DNA from: Bacteroidota bacterium
Lineage (GTDB): Bacteria; Bacteroidota; Bacteroidia; UKL13-3
NCBI GenBank assembly: GCA_947457395.1
Contig: CANGVA010000012.1
Coordinates: forward strand, 1-64,000
DNA: 64,000 bases
Reading direction: 5' to 3'
Part shown: piece after piece, positions 8,924 through 18,284 of the stretch
Position numbering within the stretch: the stretch's first letter is position 1
How the letters are laid out: each line of letters starts with the position of its first letter
Translations under genes and position numbers: made by a program
Notes under the pieces: model-generated
Databases searched by the model: none
Told to the model about the DNA's origin: nothing
Seen by the model: only the letters and a program-made list of their open reading frames with translations

Positions 8924-10984
8924 ATGAAAAAAGTAGTTTACCTTCTACTCATTCTTGGTATGCATGCAAGTGCCCAGGAACGATTAACCCCAGAAATGCT
9001 TTGGAAATTCGGCAGGGTTTCCAATCCGCAATTATCACCAGATGCCAAACAGTTGATATTTGAAGTAAAGAAATATGAACTGGCTGCTAATAAAGGTACA
9101 AATATTATTTATGTATTGCCACCCTCCGGAGGTAATCCTGTTGCTGTAACAGATGATGCCACCAATGCTTTTAATGCGAAATGGAGACCTGATGGTAAAA
9201 AAATAACCTTCTTGTCGTCAGCTAGCGGCAGCGTACAGTTGTTTGAGATAAACCCGGATGGTAGTGCAAAAACACAAATAACAAATGTAGAAGGTGGAAT
9301 AAGCGGCTATAAATATTCACCAACCCTTTCCCATATTGCCTACACAGCTGATGTAAAGCTAGACCGCACTGCAGCAGAAATGTATAGTGACTTACCGGAA
9401 ACAAAAGCCCGCATTATTGATGGTTTATTTTATAGACACTGGGATAGCTGGCATGATTATGCATACAGCCATATGTTTATTGCAAGCTACGCTGATGGCA
9501 AAATAGCCGATGAGGCGACAGACATCATGAAAGACGAAAAGTATGACGCCCCGCTGCAGCCACATGGAGGTGACGAACAATTTAACTGGAGTCCTGACGG
9601 CAAAAAACTCGCATATACCAGTCGCAAACTGAACGGCACACAAGAAGCTTTAAGTACCAACAGTGATATTTATGTGTACTATCTTGAATCAAAAAACACA
9701 GTTAGCTTATCAGAAAACAATTCAGGTTATGATACAGAACCTGCATTCTCACCTGACGGAAAAAAACTGGCATGGCTAAGCATGAGGAGAATCAGCAACG
9801 AGGCTGATAAAAACAGATTAATGGTTTATCAATTTGATAACAGAACCATCACAGAGATAACTGAAAAATTTGACTATCCAGTTGAACAGTTTGAGTGGAT
9901 AGGTAGCGCGCAGACAGGCCAGAAAATATACTTCATTGCCCAATATCAGGGCACACGAAATGTATTCATGAGCGAGGAAAAAGTTAAGAAAACAGGAGCA
10001 ACCTACACAATTGTTGAGCCTGTTACAACAGGTGATCATGACTACCTGTCTATCTCAACAAAATCACCGGATAAGAAAACTTTTGTGCTGATTGGAGCCA
10101 AACAACATATGAGCATGCCAACGGAATTGTTTAACATATCAGCAAAAGGCATAGAAACACAAATTACATTTACCAATAAGGCACTCACAGATAATATTAC
10201 CTGGGGTAAGGTTGAAAAACGCATGATTACAACCACAGACGGTAAGCAAATGTTAACCTGGGTTGTTTTACCTCCTAATTTTAATCCCCAAAAAAGATAC
10301 CCTACACTGCTTTATTGCCAGGGTGGACCGCAAAGCATGGTTAGCCAGTTTTTTAGCTACCGGTGGAATTTTCAGCTAATGGCAAATAATGGTTATATTG
10401 TGGTTGCACCAAACCGAAGAGGCGTTACAGGCTTTGGTCAGGAATGGACCGATGCAATAATTGGTGACTATGGAGGCCAATGCATGCGTGATTATCTGAG
10501 TGCCATTGATGATGTATCGAAAGAAAGTTGGGTAGCAAAAGATAAGCGCGCGGCTGTTGGTGCCAGCTTTGGCGGCTATTCCGTTTATTGGCTGGCAGGA
10601 AACCACCAGAAAAGATTTAAAACTTTTATTGCCCATTGTGGCATGTTTAATATAGAAAGCTGGTATGGCAGCACAGAGGAAATGTGGTTTGCCAATAATG
10701 ACAATAAAGGCTCATATTGGAGCACCCCCAGATCTAAAAACTTTGATCAGTCGCCTCACAAATTCGTACATAATTGGGACTCTCCTATCCTGGTAATTCA
10801 TAATGAGAAAGATTACAGAGTACCCATAACACAAGGTATGGAAGCTTTTACTGCTGCTCAGCTTAAAGGCTTGCAAAGTCGTTTCCTCTATTTCCCTGAT
10901 GAAAACCACTGGGTAACAAAACCACAGAATTCAGTTTTGTGGCAGCGTGTATATTTTGAGTGGCTTGATAACTGGCTTAAATAG
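8924..10984 (+). CDS. S9 family prolyl-oligopeptidase-type serine peptidase
   Basis: A 686-residue exported peptidase. Signal peptide at residues 1-18 (ending HASAQ). Residues about 30-400 form a beta-propeller built from PD40-like blades, seen as LSPDAKQLIF, WSPDGKKLAYTS and FSPDGKKLAWLS. The C-terminal third is an alpha/beta hydrolase: catalytic Ser548 in GASFGGYS, Asp in NEKDYRVP and His in DENHWV. This order is that of S9C/S9B peptidases (acylaminoacyl-peptidase or DPP IV-like), which remove short peptides from the N terminus of oligopeptides in the periplasm. The substrate cannot be read from sequence. The S46 dipeptidyl-peptidase 1.6 kb away would act on the same peptide pool. The 267-base upstream gap is AT-rich and shows no clear promoter. 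Confidence 0.9.
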   Translation: MKKVVYLLLILGMHASAQERLTPEMLWKFGRVSNPQLSPDAKQLIFEVKKYELAANKGTNIIYVLPPSGGNPVAVTDDATNAFNAKWRPDGKKITFLSSASGSVQLFEINPDGSAKTQITNVEGGISGYKYSPTLSHIAYTADVKLDRTAAEMYSDLPETKARIIDGLFYRHWDSWHDYAYSHMFIASYADGKIADEATDIMKDEKYDAPLQPHGGDEQFNWSPDGKKLAYTSRKLNGTQEALSTNSDIYVYYLESKNTVSLSENNSGYDTEPAFSPDGKKLAWLSMRRISNEADKNRLMVYQFDNRTITEITEKFDYPVEQFEWIGSAQTGQKIYFIAQYQGTRNVFMSEEKVKKTGATYTIVEPVTTGDHDYLSISTKSPDKKTFVLIGAKQHMSMPTELFNISAKGIETQITFTNKALTDNITWGKVEKRMITTTDGKQMLTWVVLPPNFNPQKRYPTLLYCQGGPQSMVSQFFSYRWNFQLMANNGYIVVAPNRRGVTGFGQEWTDAIIGDYGGQCMRDYLSAIDDVSKESWVAKDKRAAVGASFGGYSVYWLAGNHQKRFKTFIAHCGMFNIESWYGSTEEMWFANNDNKGSYWSTPRSKNFDQSPHKFVHNWDSPILVIHNEKDYRVPITQGMEAFTAAQLKGLQSRFLYFPDENHWVTKPQNSVLWQRVYFEWLDNWLK

Positions 10985-11020
10985 AAACAAAAGCAGCAGA
11001 AATGATTTGATAAAAAACAC

Positions 11021-12424
11021 CTAAATTATTGCCCTGAATAAAAGGAACAACCCTCCCGCCATAACCACCGTTACAGGCAAGGTAAGTGCCCAGGCAATAA
11101 AAATACTCTTAATGGTATTTTTCTGAAGATTTTTTATTCCCCTGCTGGCTACCATGCTTCCTGCAATACCGGAAGACAATACCTGTGTGGTACTTACCGG
11201 CAATCCCAGCCAGGTTGAAAGTCCAATAGTTCCTGCTGCCACAAGTTCGGAAGATGCACCTTGTGCATAAGTTAGATGTTGTTTGCCTATTTTTTCTCCA
11301 ATTGTTTTAACAATTCGCTTCCAACCTATCATGGTTCCTAAGCCCAATGAGAGCGAGATGAGCAATATAATCCAATATGGGGCATAATCTGTTAACGACT
11401 TTAAAGCACTTACATTATTCTTTAAAATCTTTTTATCATTTTCACTCAGATTTAAAAACTCACTCTCAAGTAATTTTTTACTTGATTTCCCTATCGTTAT
11501 TGCACTTTTCCTTAATGCAAATTGCTCATCCTCCCTAAATGCAAGAAAATCATTTGCAACCAAGAGTTGCTCCTGCATTTCATCCAGTAACACATTAACT
11601 TTTGCAAATTCAAAGCTGTCGCTTTTATTTAACTGATGAACATCTACCTTGGCCAGTGTTTGTTTAACTTCCACTACCTTGTTTCTGTAGTGCTGCACAT
11701 CACCTTCCTGATTAATGGCAAAATAGGATGGCACAATAGCAATCATCACCAGCATCATTAACCCCACTCCCTTTTGTCCATCATTTGAACCATGCGAAAA
11801 ACTTACACCTGTGCAGGTAAGCAAAAGAATCGCTCTTATCCATGTAGGTGGTGGATTATTTGTATTAGGCTCTTTAAAGATAATTTTATTTTTCACCACC
11901 TGTCGTAAAATATACATAAGCATAATGGCAAGGCTAAAACCAACCATAGGCGATAAAATGAGCGACATGCCAATATCTGAAGCCTTAGACCAATTAACAT
12001 AGGATACCGCTTGGTTTTCTGCAATAAAAGAATAGGCAATACCTACCCCTAAAATGGAACCTACCAGAGTGTGAGAACTGGAACAAGGTATACCATAATA
12101 CCAGGTGCCCAGATTCCATGCAATAGCTGTTAATAACAAAGATAGAATAAGTGCAATATTGTGATGAATATTCGTATCAGTTAACACCTCAACCGGCAGC
12201 AGGTTACTGATACCCATGGCTACTGCTATACCACCGGCAAAAACACCAATTGAATTCCAGATGGCAGACCAGATAACCGCTACCCATGGCTTTAATGAGT
12301 TGGTATAGATAACAGTAGCCACCGCATTTGCAGTATCATGAAATCCATTTATAAACTCAAATGCACAGGCAAGTGTAATACAAAAGATAAGCAGTGCTGT
12401 AAGCGTAGGATCTAAGCCAAACAT
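11021..12424 (-). CDS. PiT-family inorganic phosphate (or sulfate) transporter
   Basis: A 467-residue inner-membrane protein. It has the two inverted PiT signatures, GFHDTANAVATVIYT near the N terminus and SHGSNDGQKGVGLMM near the middle, about ten hydrophobic segments, and a charged cytoplasmic loop of about 130 residues after the second signature (residues about 240-340), which is longer than in E. coli PitA. PiT proteins move phosphate as a metal-phosphate complex with protons or sodium. No phoU-like partner is adjacent, unlike many Bacteroidota loci. The start ATG (12422-12424) lies 20 bases from a perfect TACATTTG -7 box, which supports it. Confidence 0.9.
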   Translation of the reverse strand: MFGLDPTLTALLIFCITLACAFEFINGFHDTANAVATVIYTNSLKPWVAVIWSAIWNSIGVFAGGIAVAMGISNLLPVEVLTDTNIHHNIALILSLLLTAIAWNLGTWYYGIPCSSSHTLVGSILGVGIAYSFIAENQAVSYVNWSKASDIGMSLILSPMVGFSLAIMLMYILRQVVKNKIIFKEPNTNNPPPTWIRAILLLTCTGVSFSHGSNDGQKGVGLMMLVMIAIVPSYFAINQEGDVQHYRNKVVEVKQTLAKVDVHQLNKSDSFEFAKVNVLLDEMQEQLLVANDFLAFREDEQFALRKSAITIGKSSKKLLESEFLNLSENDKKILKNNVSALKSLTDYAPYWIILLISLSLGLGTMIGWKRIVKTIGEKIGKQHLTYAQGASSELVAAGTIGLSTWLGLPVSTTQVLSSGIAGSMVASRGIKNLQKNTIKSIFIAWALTLPVTVVMAGGLFLLFRAII

Positions 12425-12443
12425 GGTAGCGGGTATTTTTAGG

Positions 12444-12451
12444 CAAATGTA
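12444..12451 (-). promoter_or_regulatory. -7 element (TACATTTG) of the PiT transporter gene
   Basis: Read on the minus strand, TACATTTG matches the Bacteroidota -7 consensus TAnnTTTG exactly. It lies 20 bases before the ATG, which predicts a leader of about 15 bases. No convincing -33 TTG was picked out. Confidence 0.5.
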
Positions 12452-12623
12452 TATGCCTAAAGCACCTCCAATATTAATTTATTGTTAAGTTTAGCATTTT
12501 ACACCAACCGACATATATTCAAGTAGCAAATGCACAATTAATTACATTTATAATCACACTTTTGCATCCAGTAATTTTCTTTTACATTCGTTGCCCATTT
12601 ACTAAATCACTAATCTTAGAAAC

Positions 12624-14771
12624 ATGAGAAAAAATCTGTTACTTGTAATTGCTGCATTTATTTTGCTGCCAACACTTAGGCTTAGAGCCGATGAAGGCAT
12701 GTGGTTGCCTTTATTGCTTAAAAACTACAACTACGAAGACATGAAGAAAAAGGGACTTAAACTAACCCCGGAACAGTTATATGATGTAAACAATTCAAGT
12801 CTTAAAGATGCCATTGTCTGGTTTGGTGGCGGCTGCACCGGTGAAGTGATTTCTGCTAAAGGTCTGGTATTAACCAATCACCATTGCGGATATGATGCCA
12901 TATCTGAACTTAGCTCGCCTTCAGATAATATCCTGGATAATGGGTTTTGGGCTAAATCTTTTAAAGAAGAAAGACCTGTGCAGGGGCTTTCTGTATCATT
13001 TGTGGTAAAAATGGAAGATATTACCAAAGAAGTATTAGACTCAGTTGGTTCATTAACCGAGAAAGAAAGAGCTAAGCGTTTACCTTCTGTTTTTAAACAA
13101 ATCACAAGCCGCATTACTAAAGGTACCCACTATGAGGCACAATGCCGTGAAATGTTTAAAGGAAATGCATATTATGTTTTTGTATTTGAGCGTTTCACCG
13201 ATATCAGATTAGTGGGTACACCTCCACAAAATATTGGAAAATTCGGTGGCGAAACTGATAACTGGATGTGGCCGCGCCACACCGGAGACTTTAGCATGTT
13301 CCGCATCTACAGTGGCAAAGACGGCAAACCTGCTAAATACAATGCAGATAATATTCCTTATACACCTAAACATCATTTACCTATTAACCTTAAAGGCATT
13401 AAGGATGGTGATTTCGCTATGATTATGGGCTTTCCGGGCCGTACCAACCGTTATGAATTTTCGCAAGGTGTAGAAATTGCAACCGATTTGGTTGATCCCG
13501 CAATTGTTAAGTTACGTGAAGTGCGCCTCAATGCCTGGAAAGAACAGATGAACAAAGATGTGGATGTGCGGTTAAAACTATCAGGCGATTTTGCTTCAAT
13601 TGCCAACTACTGGAAATATTTCCGCGGTGAGGCCGAGCAATTAAAGAAAAACAAAGTGTATGAACAAAAAGTGAAAGAGGAAAAAGCTTTTGCCAAATGG
13701 GCAGCTGATAAGAATGAATACAAAAATCTGCTAACCGATGTAGACAAGACATTTGCAGCCTACAAACCATACAGCACTCTCAGAACTTATTTGAATGAAG
13801 GCATTCAGGCACCAACTGTATCCAAATTTGCTGCGTTTGCAATTAGCCTGGAAGAAGCATTAGAAAAAGGCGATGAGAAAGCAACCAAAGCGGCACAAAC
13901 TCAATTACTATCAGCACTAGAGGAAATGCCTTACAGTGCACCAATTATTGAAGCAGATAAACGCATTTTCGATAGTATATTATTGTTCTATTATACCGAT
14001 GTAGTAAAAGAACAGCAACCTACATATATGAGTGATATTGTTGCTGCATATAATAAAGATAATATGCGCGAAGCTATTAAAGCATACACCGCGCATGTAT
14101 TTGCCAACAGTATTTTTGCAGATAAGGAAATGACTAAGGCATGGATTCAAAATCCACGTTTGGCATTGCTTAAAAACGACCCTGCCTACAAGCATGTAAA
14201 AGCTTTTCGTGACCACTACAACAAAAACTACAAAAACAAAGTTGATGAGTTTAACGAAAATATTCAGGCATTGGGAAGGACCTACATTAAAGGTTTGATG
14301 GAAATGAATAAAGATAAAAAGTACTACCCGGATGCTAATTCTTCCCTGCGTTTAACATACGGTAGCGTGCGCAGTTACATGAAATATCCACTTATTACTA
14401 ATCTGGATGAGGTGATGCAGAAAAATGAAAAATACAAAGACAATCCGGAATTTGATGTGCCACAGCGTTTACGCGATTTACATAAAGCCAAAAACTATGG
14501 CCCTTATGCCTTGAAAGATGGTAAATTACCGGTGGCCTTTTTAACCAATAATGATATCACCGGAGGTAATAGTGGAAGTCCGGTTATTGATGGAGAAGGC
14601 CGTATCATCGGGCTTGCATTTGATGGAAACTGGGAAGCGATGAGTGGTAATATTCATTTTGATCCTGCTAATAAACGCACCATATGTGTGGATATTCGAT
14701 ATGTGTTGTTTCTGGTTGATAAATATGGAGAAGCAGCCAATATCATCAATGAGCTTAGCATTGTAAAATAA
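12624..14771 (+). CDS. S46 family dipeptidyl-peptidase, DPP7-type
   Basis: A 715-residue exported serine peptidase that releases dipeptides from peptide N termini in the periplasm. Signal peptide at residues 1-22. It has the S46 signatures: catalytic His in TNHHCGYDAI (residues 84-93), the GGETDNWMWPRHTGDF block with the catalytic Asp, and Ser650 in TGGNSGSPV. In Porphyromonas gingivalis the residue 18 after the catalytic Ser separates DPP7 (Gly, hydrophobic P1) from DPP11 (Arg, acidic P1). Here it is Gly668 (AFDGNWEA), so a DPP7-like preference is inferred. The length matches the family. A strong terminator follows at 14795. Confidence 0.93.
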   Translation: MRKNLLLVIAAFILLPTLRLRADEGMWLPLLLKNYNYEDMKKKGLKLTPEQLYDVNNSSLKDAIVWFGGGCTGEVISAKGLVLTNHHCGYDAISELSSPSDNILDNGFWAKSFKEERPVQGLSVSFVVKMEDITKEVLDSVGSLTEKERAKRLPSVFKQITSRITKGTHYEAQCREMFKGNAYYVFVFERFTDIRLVGTPPQNIGKFGGETDNWMWPRHTGDFSMFRIYSGKDGKPAKYNADNIPYTPKHHLPINLKGIKDGDFAMIMGFPGRTNRYEFSQGVEIATDLVDPAIVKLREVRLNAWKEQMNKDVDVRLKLSGDFASIANYWKYFRGEAEQLKKNKVYEQKVKEEKAFAKWAADKNEYKNLLTDVDKTFAAYKPYSTLRTYLNEGIQAPTVSKFAAFAISLEEALEKGDEKATKAAQTQLLSALEEMPYSAPIIEADKRIFDSILLFYYTDVVKEQQPTYMSDIVAAYNKDNMREAIKAYTAHVFANSIFADKEMTKAWIQNPRLALLKNDPAYKHVKAFRDHYNKNYKNKVDEFNENIQALGRTYIKGLMEMNKDKKYYPDANSSLRLTYGSVRSYMKYPLITNLDEVMQKNEKYKDNPEFDVPQRLRDLHKAKNYGPYALKDGKLPVAFLTNNDITGGNSGSPVIDGEGRIIGLAFDGNWEAMSGNIHFDPANKRTICVDIRYVLFLVDKYGEAANIINELSIVK

Positions 14772-14794
14772 GCTCACAAATCATTACATTTGAA

Positions 14795-14825
14795 GGCGTT
14801 GCGTGCTTACATGCAACGCCTTTTT
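14795..14825 (+). terminator. Rho-independent terminator after the S46 peptidase gene
   Basis: Arms GGCGTTGC (14795-14802) and GCAACGCC (14813-14820) pair perfectly around a 10-base loop and are followed directly by TTTTT. Confidence 0.85.
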
Positions 14826-14837
14826 AATTGATTAACC

Positions 14838-15239
14838 ATGAAAAAAACATTTCTGATTGCTGTCTTACTTTTTGCACTATTCTCTTGTAATAACAATCCC
14901 AGAAAAAGCCTGCCGCAAACAGGTACTTTTGGCAAAACCTTATCAGATACAGCTGCCATGACCACAGAGCAACTGATGGATATGATGACACTAACCACCG
15001 AGATGAAAGGAAATGTAAGAGGGATAATTGATGAATATTGCAAAGGTGAAGGTTGCTGGCTTACCTTAAAAAACACCAAAGGTGATCCTCTAATGGTAGA
15101 AATTGAAGATAAAGCATTTGTATTACCTTACGATATTAATGGCAAAGAAGCCATTGTTTCCGGCACTGCTATTACCGATACTACGGAAGATGGTAGTATT
15201 GAAGTGGTCATGTTTGCCGATGGGATATTGATTAAGTAA
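14838..15239 (+). CDS. DUF4920 lipoprotein
   Basis: A 133-residue protein with a lipoprotein signal peptide: a hydrophobic stretch then LFALFSCNN, so Cys17 or so is the lipidated residue. The mature part fits DUF4920, a small beta-barrel (OB-like) family: CKGEGCWLTL, then KAFVLPYDINGKEAIVSGTA. Two Cys bracket the GEG turn (CKGEGC), which could bind a metal or form a disulfide; that is inference. The function of the family is unknown. The start lies 13 bases beyond the terminator of the previous gene, so it must have its own promoter within or upstream of that hairpin, or depend on read-through. It converges with the aldehyde dehydrogenase gene, 2 bases apart. Confidence 0.8.
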   Translation: MKKTFLIAVLLFALFSCNNNPRKSLPQTGTFGKTLSDTAAMTTEQLMDMMTLTTEMKGNVRGIIDEYCKGEGCWLTLKNTKGDPLMVEIEDKAFVLPYDINGKEAIVSGTAITDTTEDGSIEVVMFADGILIK

Positions 15240-15241
15240 AG

Positions 15242-16687
15242 CTAAAGCTTAATACAAACATTTTTCGCTTCAGTAAAAAAGCGCAAGGCTTCCCATCCTC
15301 CTTCACGTCCTACTCCGCTATTTTTCACTCCGCCAAATGGGGTTCGTAAATCACGTAACAGCCAGCAATTAATCCATACAATGCCGGCTTTAATATTTGC
15401 TGCCATTTGATGCGCACGGGTAAGGTTTTCTGTCCATATGGTAGATGAAAGTCCATATTGAGTTGAATTGGCCATCGTTAATACCTCTTCTTCCGTATCA
15501 AATGGTGTAAGGGTAACTACCGGCCCAAAAATTTCTTCCTGGTTGGTTCTGCAGTTATAAGGTAAACCTTCAATAATGGTTGGTTCTATAAACCAGCCAT
15601 TTTTGCATCTCCCATCCGGATTTACTGCATTGCCACCGCAAAGCACGCTGCCTCCCTCCTGTTTAGCAAGCTGGATATAACTTAATACTTTATCGAAGTG
15701 CATCTTAGAAACAATGGCTCCGGTTTTGGTTGCAGCATCCAGCGGATCGCCCACTATTAATTCGGATTTAACTTTATTTATAAATGCATATTTGAACTTA
15801 TCATAAATTGATCGTTCAATAAAAATACGAGAACCACACAAGCAAATTTCACCCTGATTTAAAAAGGATGATCTTACCGTTTCGGTAAGCATTTTCTCAA
15901 AATCACAATCAGCAAATATGATATTGGGATTTTTACCTCCTAGTTCTAACGATAGCTTTTTAAACATTGGTGCTGCAACCTTTGCAATTTCTGCTCCTGT
16001 TTTAGTTCCACCCGTAAAAGATATAGCCTTAATTTCTGGATGTGCAGTGATGGCACTGCCTACCTTGGGTCCCAAGCCATGCACAATATTTAACACACCG
16101 GCAGGCAAGCCCGCCTCTATACAAACCTTACTTAACATAAAGGCGGTCATAGGTGTTATTTCTGATGGCTTAGCCACCACGCAATTTCCTGCGGCAATGG
16201 CAGGAGCAATTTTCCAGGTAAACAAATACAATGGCAGGTTCCATGGAGAAATGCAACCCACAACTCCGATAGGTGTTCGAAGGGTATAATTCACTGCATG
16301 GTCTCCCATTGGATGAGCCTCGCTTGCAAAATGTTCAATAGCAGTTCCAAAAAATCGCATATTGCTAACCGCTCTGGGTATTTCACCATTGCGTGAAAGC
16401 CAAAGTGGTTTACCCTGATCAACGGTTTCGGCTGTTGCAAATGCATCCAGATTCTGCTCAATCAGTTCTGCAATATGCAACATAATACGTGAGCGCTTTT
16501 CAGCAGGGGCAATACTCCAGGATTCAAATGCTGCTTTCGCAGCTTTGGTTGCCAGTTCCACATCTGCTGCATCACTATCCGGACAAAGTGAATAAGTTTC
16601 ACCGGTAGATGGATCCGGATTATCTAGGTATTGTTTGGAAACAGGCTCAACCAATTGCCCATTGATATAATTCAATATCTTTTGCAT
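15242..16687 (-). CDS. Aldehyde dehydrogenase, ALDH8 / 2-aminomuconic or 2-hydroxymuconic semialdehyde dehydrogenase-like
   Basis: A 481-residue NAD(P)-dependent aldehyde dehydrogenase, cytoplasmic. It has the expected motifs: GCISPWNLPLYL for the cofactor and active-site Asn, FTGGTKTG (Rossmann turn), LELGGKNPNIIF with the general-base Glu, nucleophile Cys282 in NQGEICLCGSR, and EEIFGPV. The NQGEICLC form around the nucleophile is typical of ALDH8A1 and bacterial muconic semialdehyde dehydrogenases, so a role in tryptophan/kynurenine or aromatic ring-cleavage breakdown is suggested. No other gene of those pathways is in the window, so the substrate stays open. A -7 box ends 5 bases before the ATG. 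Confidence 0.88.
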   Translation of the reverse strand: MQKILNYINGQLVEPVSKQYLDNPDPSTGETYSLCPDSDAADVELATKAAKAAFESWSIAPAEKRSRIMLHIAELIEQNLDAFATAETVDQGKPLWLSRNGEIPRAVSNMRFFGTAIEHFASEAHPMGDHAVNYTLRTPIGVVGCISPWNLPLYLFTWKIAPAIAAGNCVVAKPSEITPMTAFMLSKVCIEAGLPAGVLNIVHGLGPKVGSAITAHPEIKAISFTGGTKTGAEIAKVAAPMFKKLSLELGGKNPNIIFADCDFEKMLTETVRSSFLNQGEICLCGSRIFIERSIYDKFKYAFINKVKSELIVGDPLDAATKTGAIVSKMHFDKVLSYIQLAKQEGGSVLCGGNAVNPDGRCKNGWFIEPTIIEGLPYNCRTNQEEIFGPVVTLTPFDTEEEVLTMANSTQYGLSSTIWTENLTRAHQMAANIKAGIVWINCWLLRDLRTPFGGVKNSGVGREGGWEALRFFTEAKNVCIKL

Positions 16688-16691
16688 GAGG

Positions 16692-16699
16692 CGAAGATA
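16692..16699 (-). promoter_or_regulatory. -7 element (TATCTTCG) of the aldehyde dehydrogenase gene
   Basis: On the minus strand TATCTTCG is one base from TAnnTTTG and ends 5 bases before the ATG at 16687. TTG lies about 15 bases further upstream. The placement predicts a leaderless or almost leaderless mRNA. Confidence 0.5.
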
Positions 16700-16772
16700 A
16701 AAAGTTCAACAAAACAATCGACACATAACACATTTAGAACAAGTGGTACCTTAAAGGCTTGAGCATTCTCCA

Positions 16773-17648
16773 TTATTTGATGGTAGCCATTGCCTTGTCC
16801 AATGCAAGCATAGCATCTTTACCAACCGTAGCAAGAGGAGGCCTAACCACATTGCTGCATAATTTCATTTTACTCATTACATATTTTACACCACCCGGAC
16901 TTCCATCCATAAATAATGATTTCATCATTGCATATAGGTGGTAATGCAAAAGTCTGGCTTCCGAATAGTTTCCGTTTAATCCTAATCTAACAAGGGTACT
17001 GAATTGCTTGGGATAAGCATTGGCTATAACTGAAATAACGCCACACATACCCATTGACAGGAATGGCAGTGTAAGATTATCATCACCGGAAATTACTTCA
17101 AAGCCTTTAGGCTTACTGGCCAGTATATCCATAAACTGTTCCGAATTGCCGCTGGCTTCTTTTATTGCCACAATATTTTTGCACTCCTTGGCAATGCGAA
17201 GCGTAGTAGCAGCAGTCATATTAGATCCGGTGCGTCCCGGAACATTGTATAATATCAAAGGCAAGCGCGAAGCTTTACTTAAATGCTTGTAATGATTGTA
17301 AATACCTTCCTGATTGGGTTTATTGTAATAAGGGCTTACAGATAATATTGCTTCATATCCTTTGAGTTTAAAAGACGAAAGGATTTCAGCAATCTCAGCA
17401 GTATGATTGCCACCGATACCTGCCACACAAGGCACACGTCCTGCGGCTTGTTGTGTCACAAACTGGTAGATTTTCTTTTTTTCCTCCTTGCTTAACGTTG
17501 GTGCCTCACCGGTAGTTCCTAATGCAACCAGATACTCTACTCCACCATCAATTACATGGTCAATGATATTGGCAAGGGCATTGAAATCAATACTCAGATC
17601 TTTTTTAAATGGTGTAATGAGTGCAACACCTGTTCCGCTAAGCATCAT
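16773..17648 (-). CDS. dapA: 4-hydroxy-tetrahydrodipicolinate synthase
   Basis: A 291-residue TIM-barrel aldolase of the DapA/NAL family that condenses pyruvate with aspartate semialdehyde, the first committed step to diaminopimelate and lysine. Visible signatures are GTTGEAPTLS near residues 44-53, Tyr134 in LILYNVPGRTG, and the Schiff-base Lys163 in VAIKEASGN. The Arg of GRTG that binds the substrate carboxylate is present, which supports DapA over other family members. Two adjacent ATG codons exist (17648 and 17645). It lies 9 bases after the DUF6913 gene, so the two are co-transcribed. lysA is 35 kb away at 52664. Confidence 0.93.
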   Translation of the reverse strand: MMLSGTGVALITPFKKDLSIDFNALANIIDHVIDGGVEYLVALGTTGEAPTLSKEEKKKIYQFVTQQAAGRVPCVAGIGGNHTAEIAEILSSFKLKGYEAILSVSPYYNKPNQEGIYNHYKHLSKASRLPLILYNVPGRTGSNMTAATTLRIAKECKNIVAIKEASGNSEQFMDILASKPKGFEVISGDDNLTLPFLSMGMCGVISVIANAYPKQFSTLVRLGLNGNYSEARLLHYHLYAMMKSLFMDGSPGGVKYVMSKMKLCSNVVRPPLATVGKDAMLALDKAMATIK

Positions 17649-17657
17649 GTATTTAGG

Positions 17658-18200
17658 TTATTTAATCACTTTCAAATAAAAGTCCATTTGCTCAATTAAA
17701 AAAGCAAGGCTACTATTATCACCTGTATCTATCATGGCATCAAAATACCTTACCCCTCCTTTAATGGCAGGACCAATACGGTAATGTGCATTTGAGTAAG
17801 CTGCTACTGCAAGCATAGGCAAAGTTGGCTCAGTATAAATATTCAGGAGCCAGTCAAATTCCATTTCAACAAACCGACTAATTTTTGATTTAACAGGAAG
17901 ATTAAGCGGGGTTAGGGTTTCCTGCCAAAAATACTCTGACTGTAAACTGAATTTTTTATTCCCCGGCAACTGTTTCATCTCTACAAAACCAAAGAGAAAA
18001 ACTTTTTTGCCATCTGCTCTGAGTTTATTTGCATACTGATGAACCATTGCCTCTTTCTCTATATAAGTGGCATTATAAACAATACCCACATGCTGCACCT
18101 GCTCATAAGCAAGCATACGGCTACTCTTTTTACGTGCTGCTATCTCCTTGGTTAATAGCAAATGGCCGAGGGTATTTTTTATTTTTTCGATAAACGACAT
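17658..18200 (-). CDS. DUF6913 family protein (dapA-linked)
   Basis: A 180-residue soluble protein without signal peptide. It matches the small Bacteroidota family DUF6913, typically found next to dapA: an opening basic helix (KIKNTLGHLLLTKEIAARKKS), here given only by its key segment LLLTKEIAARKKS, a beta strand HVGIVYNAT, a second strand KKVFLFGFVE, and the block EFDWLLNIY with FDAMIDTGD near the end. The pattern of alternating strands and helices suggests a Rossmann-like or TIR-like fold, but no catalytic residues are evident and the function is unknown. Only 9 bases separate it from dapA, so a link to lysine or cell-wall precursor supply is plausible but unproven. Confidence 0.75.
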   Translation of the reverse strand: MSFIEKIKNTLGHLLLTKEIAARKKSSRMLAYEQVQHVGIVYNATYIEKEAMVHQYANKLRADGKKVFLFGFVEMKQLPGNKKFSLQSEYFWQETLTPLNLPVKSKISRFVEMEFDWLLNIYTEPTLPMLAVAAYSNAHYRIGPAIKGGVRYFDAMIDTGDNSSLAFLIEQMDFYLKVIK

Positions 18201-18284
18201 GAGTTGAATTTCAACTAATTCATTGCGAATTTAACAGGAGTAAGCAAAGTTCAGCGAATAATTGTCCACCAATTTAAAAATCGT

